Source: Lentisphaeria bacterium
Lineage (GTDB): Bacteria > Verrucomicrobiota > Lentisphaeria > Oligosphaerales > Oligosphaeraceae
Direction of reading: 5' to 3'
Assembly (NCBI GenBank): GCA_016302725.1
Contig: JAEDNB010000027.1
Span: 1 to 15,671, forward strand
DNA: 15,671 bases
Shown here: piece after piece, positions 14,710-15,671 of the stretch
Position numbering within the stretch: position 1 is the first letter of the stretch
How the letters are laid out: each line of letters opens with the position of its first letter
Position numbers and translations under genes: made by a program
Notes under the pieces: generated by a model
Seen by the model: the letters and a program-made list of their open reading frames with translations, nothing else
Database searches by the model: none
Told to the model about the DNA's origin: nothing

Positions 14710-15629
14710 ATGAGAAGGATGGGAAGGGGAAGGCTGGCCCGTCCCTTTGGGTGTTTCCCCCTTGTTTTTCCCCCCCTGATTGCCCCGGGGATTTCCCGCG
14801 CCGAGGAGGACTACCGTGCCCATTTGGAGAAGGCCTTTGAGGTGATGGCCACCCGCACCATGGAGTATCGTAAGTTGGTGGGCATGGGAAAGGGAGAAAG
14901 AAGCGAGATGAAACAGAAGCCGGACGGGCGAACGCTCCGGGGGAGAAGGGATCGTGGAACAAGAAATGGGAACCCCGGGAGAAATTGCCTCCCGGGGTGT
15001 CGGATACTCATTTCTATTATGCCGACGAGGGGGTTGCCTACGTGTATGTCAGCCGGGAGAAGATTCGTGGCATCCGCATGAAGCAGGGAATCCCCTGAAA
15101 GAAGGTGGAGACGGGGGACAAAATCACGGGCAAAACGGATGAGGAGGTGGACGGGTTCCCCTGCTGGATCATCCGGAGGGATAGGGGCAAGAAAGCCGAA
15201 GGGGCGGTGAAGGTGGAGGAATATGCCGTGGACAAGGAGAGTTTTGTCATTCGCCGGGAGCGTGCCTTCAATGAGAATGGAGGGCTGCTTATGGAACGGA
15301 AGCGAATCCACTTTCTCTTCTCTCCTGTCTTTGAGGAGGGACTGTTTCAAGTGCCTCCCCTGGATGAAATCGCCTTCGCCAAAGAGGCCAGGGAAGAGGT
15401 GGAACAGGTCAGGAAGTTCTCCTGGGAGATTGTCCAGGAGGCCATTCCCGAGTCCCAGGGAGGGACAAGAAAGAGCCCCTTGGCGAGGAGAGAGGGCTTT
15501 TTCCTTCGTTCCTGGCGACGCCTTCGCCGTTCTCCGGTGCGGGCCGCCACCTGTGGCGTGCTGCTCCTGGCGGTGCTCTCCCTGGGAACCTCCCTGGCGC
15601 TGAAAAGGCGGAGTAAAAAGGCCGAATAG
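14710..15629 (+). pseudogene. Broken gene for a secreted LolA-like (outer-membrane lipoprotein-sorting-like) protein with C-terminal anchor
   Basis: The ATG at 14710 follows the perfect Shine-Dalgarno AAGGAGGTG (14695-14703). The first frame encodes a signal peptide (basic MRRMGRGRLARP, hydrophobic core, SRA-EEDY cleavage) and helix LEKAFEVMATRTMEYRKL. Coding character then jumps by -1, somewhere about 14920-14945, to a frame reading SWNKKWEPREKLPPGV and FYYADEGVAYVYVSREKIRG. That frame meets an in-frame TGA at 15096-15098, then continues with KITGKTDEEVDGFPCWIIRR, DKESFVIRRERAFNENGGLL and a C-terminal transmembrane segment (AATCGVLLLAVLSLGTSLAL) followed by basic residues. The DGFPCW...DKE.F.IRR pattern is typical of LolA-like beta-barrel-half domains. 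Intact, it would have about 306 residues. Two lesions suggest a pseudogene, unless they are sequence errors. Composition is G/A-rich, unlike the C-rich neighbours. The family call is tentative. Confidence 0.6.
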
Positions 15630-15671
15630 GTTGGCCGGGTAGCCCATTCGATGACAGGAAAGGGAAAAAAC

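Noticed and set aside
14920..14945. Programmed -1 frameshift in the broken gene
   Set aside because: The C-CGG-GGG area is not a standard slippery heptamer, and the later TGA would still truncate the product.
15096..15098. TGA in the broken gene as selenocysteine or reassigned codon
   Set aside because: TGA ends the thioesterase and pncC normally, no SECIS-like hairpin directly after was evident, and a frameshift upstream is needed as well.
14811..15647. Uninterrupted 278-codon minus-strand frame opposite the damaged gene
   Set aside because: It is the antisense of the frame that carries the LolA-like motifs. The plus strand has a perfect Shine-Dalgarno, a signal peptide and charged/hydrophobic periodicity; the minus translation has no recognisable feature.

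Overview
The window looks like chromosomal housekeeping DNA from a GC-rich member of the PVC group, most likely Lentisphaerota (Victivallis/Oligosphaera-like). The main clue is the gene at 4247-4981: a type IV prepilin-like protein with an FTLVEML-type N-terminus and a C-terminal H-X9-DG motif, a family heavily expanded in Lentisphaerota and Planctomycetota. The placement is an inference and not certain. Coding strands are strikingly C-rich with long C/G runs, except in the translation genes at 11.4-14.3 kb. Of 12 visible stop codons, 9 are TAG.

Layout. (1) 1-3008, minus strand: most of recC (exonuclease V gamma chain), open through the left edge. (2) 3009-4246: about 1.2 kb without a convincing gene, holding a degenerate direct repeat, a nested palindrome and a 12-bp inverted-repeat pair. 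(3) 4247-4981: prepilin-like gene behind a sigma70-type promoter. (4) 5391-6497: recA with a long C-rich leader, a promoter and a palindromic operator candidate at the predicted transcription start. (5) 6498-6864: hairpin-dense spacer. (6) 6865-11244: a tightly packed plus-strand cluster of murF, an acyl-ACP thioesterase, rdgC, acpS and pncC, with short overlaps between the last four. (7) 11397-14390: a translation/transcription block, tRNA-Thr(GGT)-tuf-rpmG-tRNA-Trp(CCA)-secE-nusG, closed by a strong intrinsic terminator. The rplK gene that normally follows nusG is not there. (8) 14710-15629: a secreted LolA-like protein gene with a perfect Shine-Dalgarno but one frameshift and one in-frame TGA, so probably a pseudogene or a sequence error.

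How the genes fit together. RecC (end processing), RecA (strand exchange) and RdgC (a DNA-binding modulator of RecA in proteobacteria) lie within about 10 kb, which makes a loose recombination neighbourhood. The murF-thioesterase-acpS-pncC genes serve cell wall, acyl chain, ACP activation and NAD-cycle repair. The tuf-nusG block is a classical bacterial arrangement.

I found no clear undescribed multi-gene system. The best leads are the TAG stop preference, the recA control region, the degenerate repeats upstream of recC, the unusual T-loop of tRNA-Thr, rdgC buried in a lipid/wall operon, and the broken nusG-rplK linkage.
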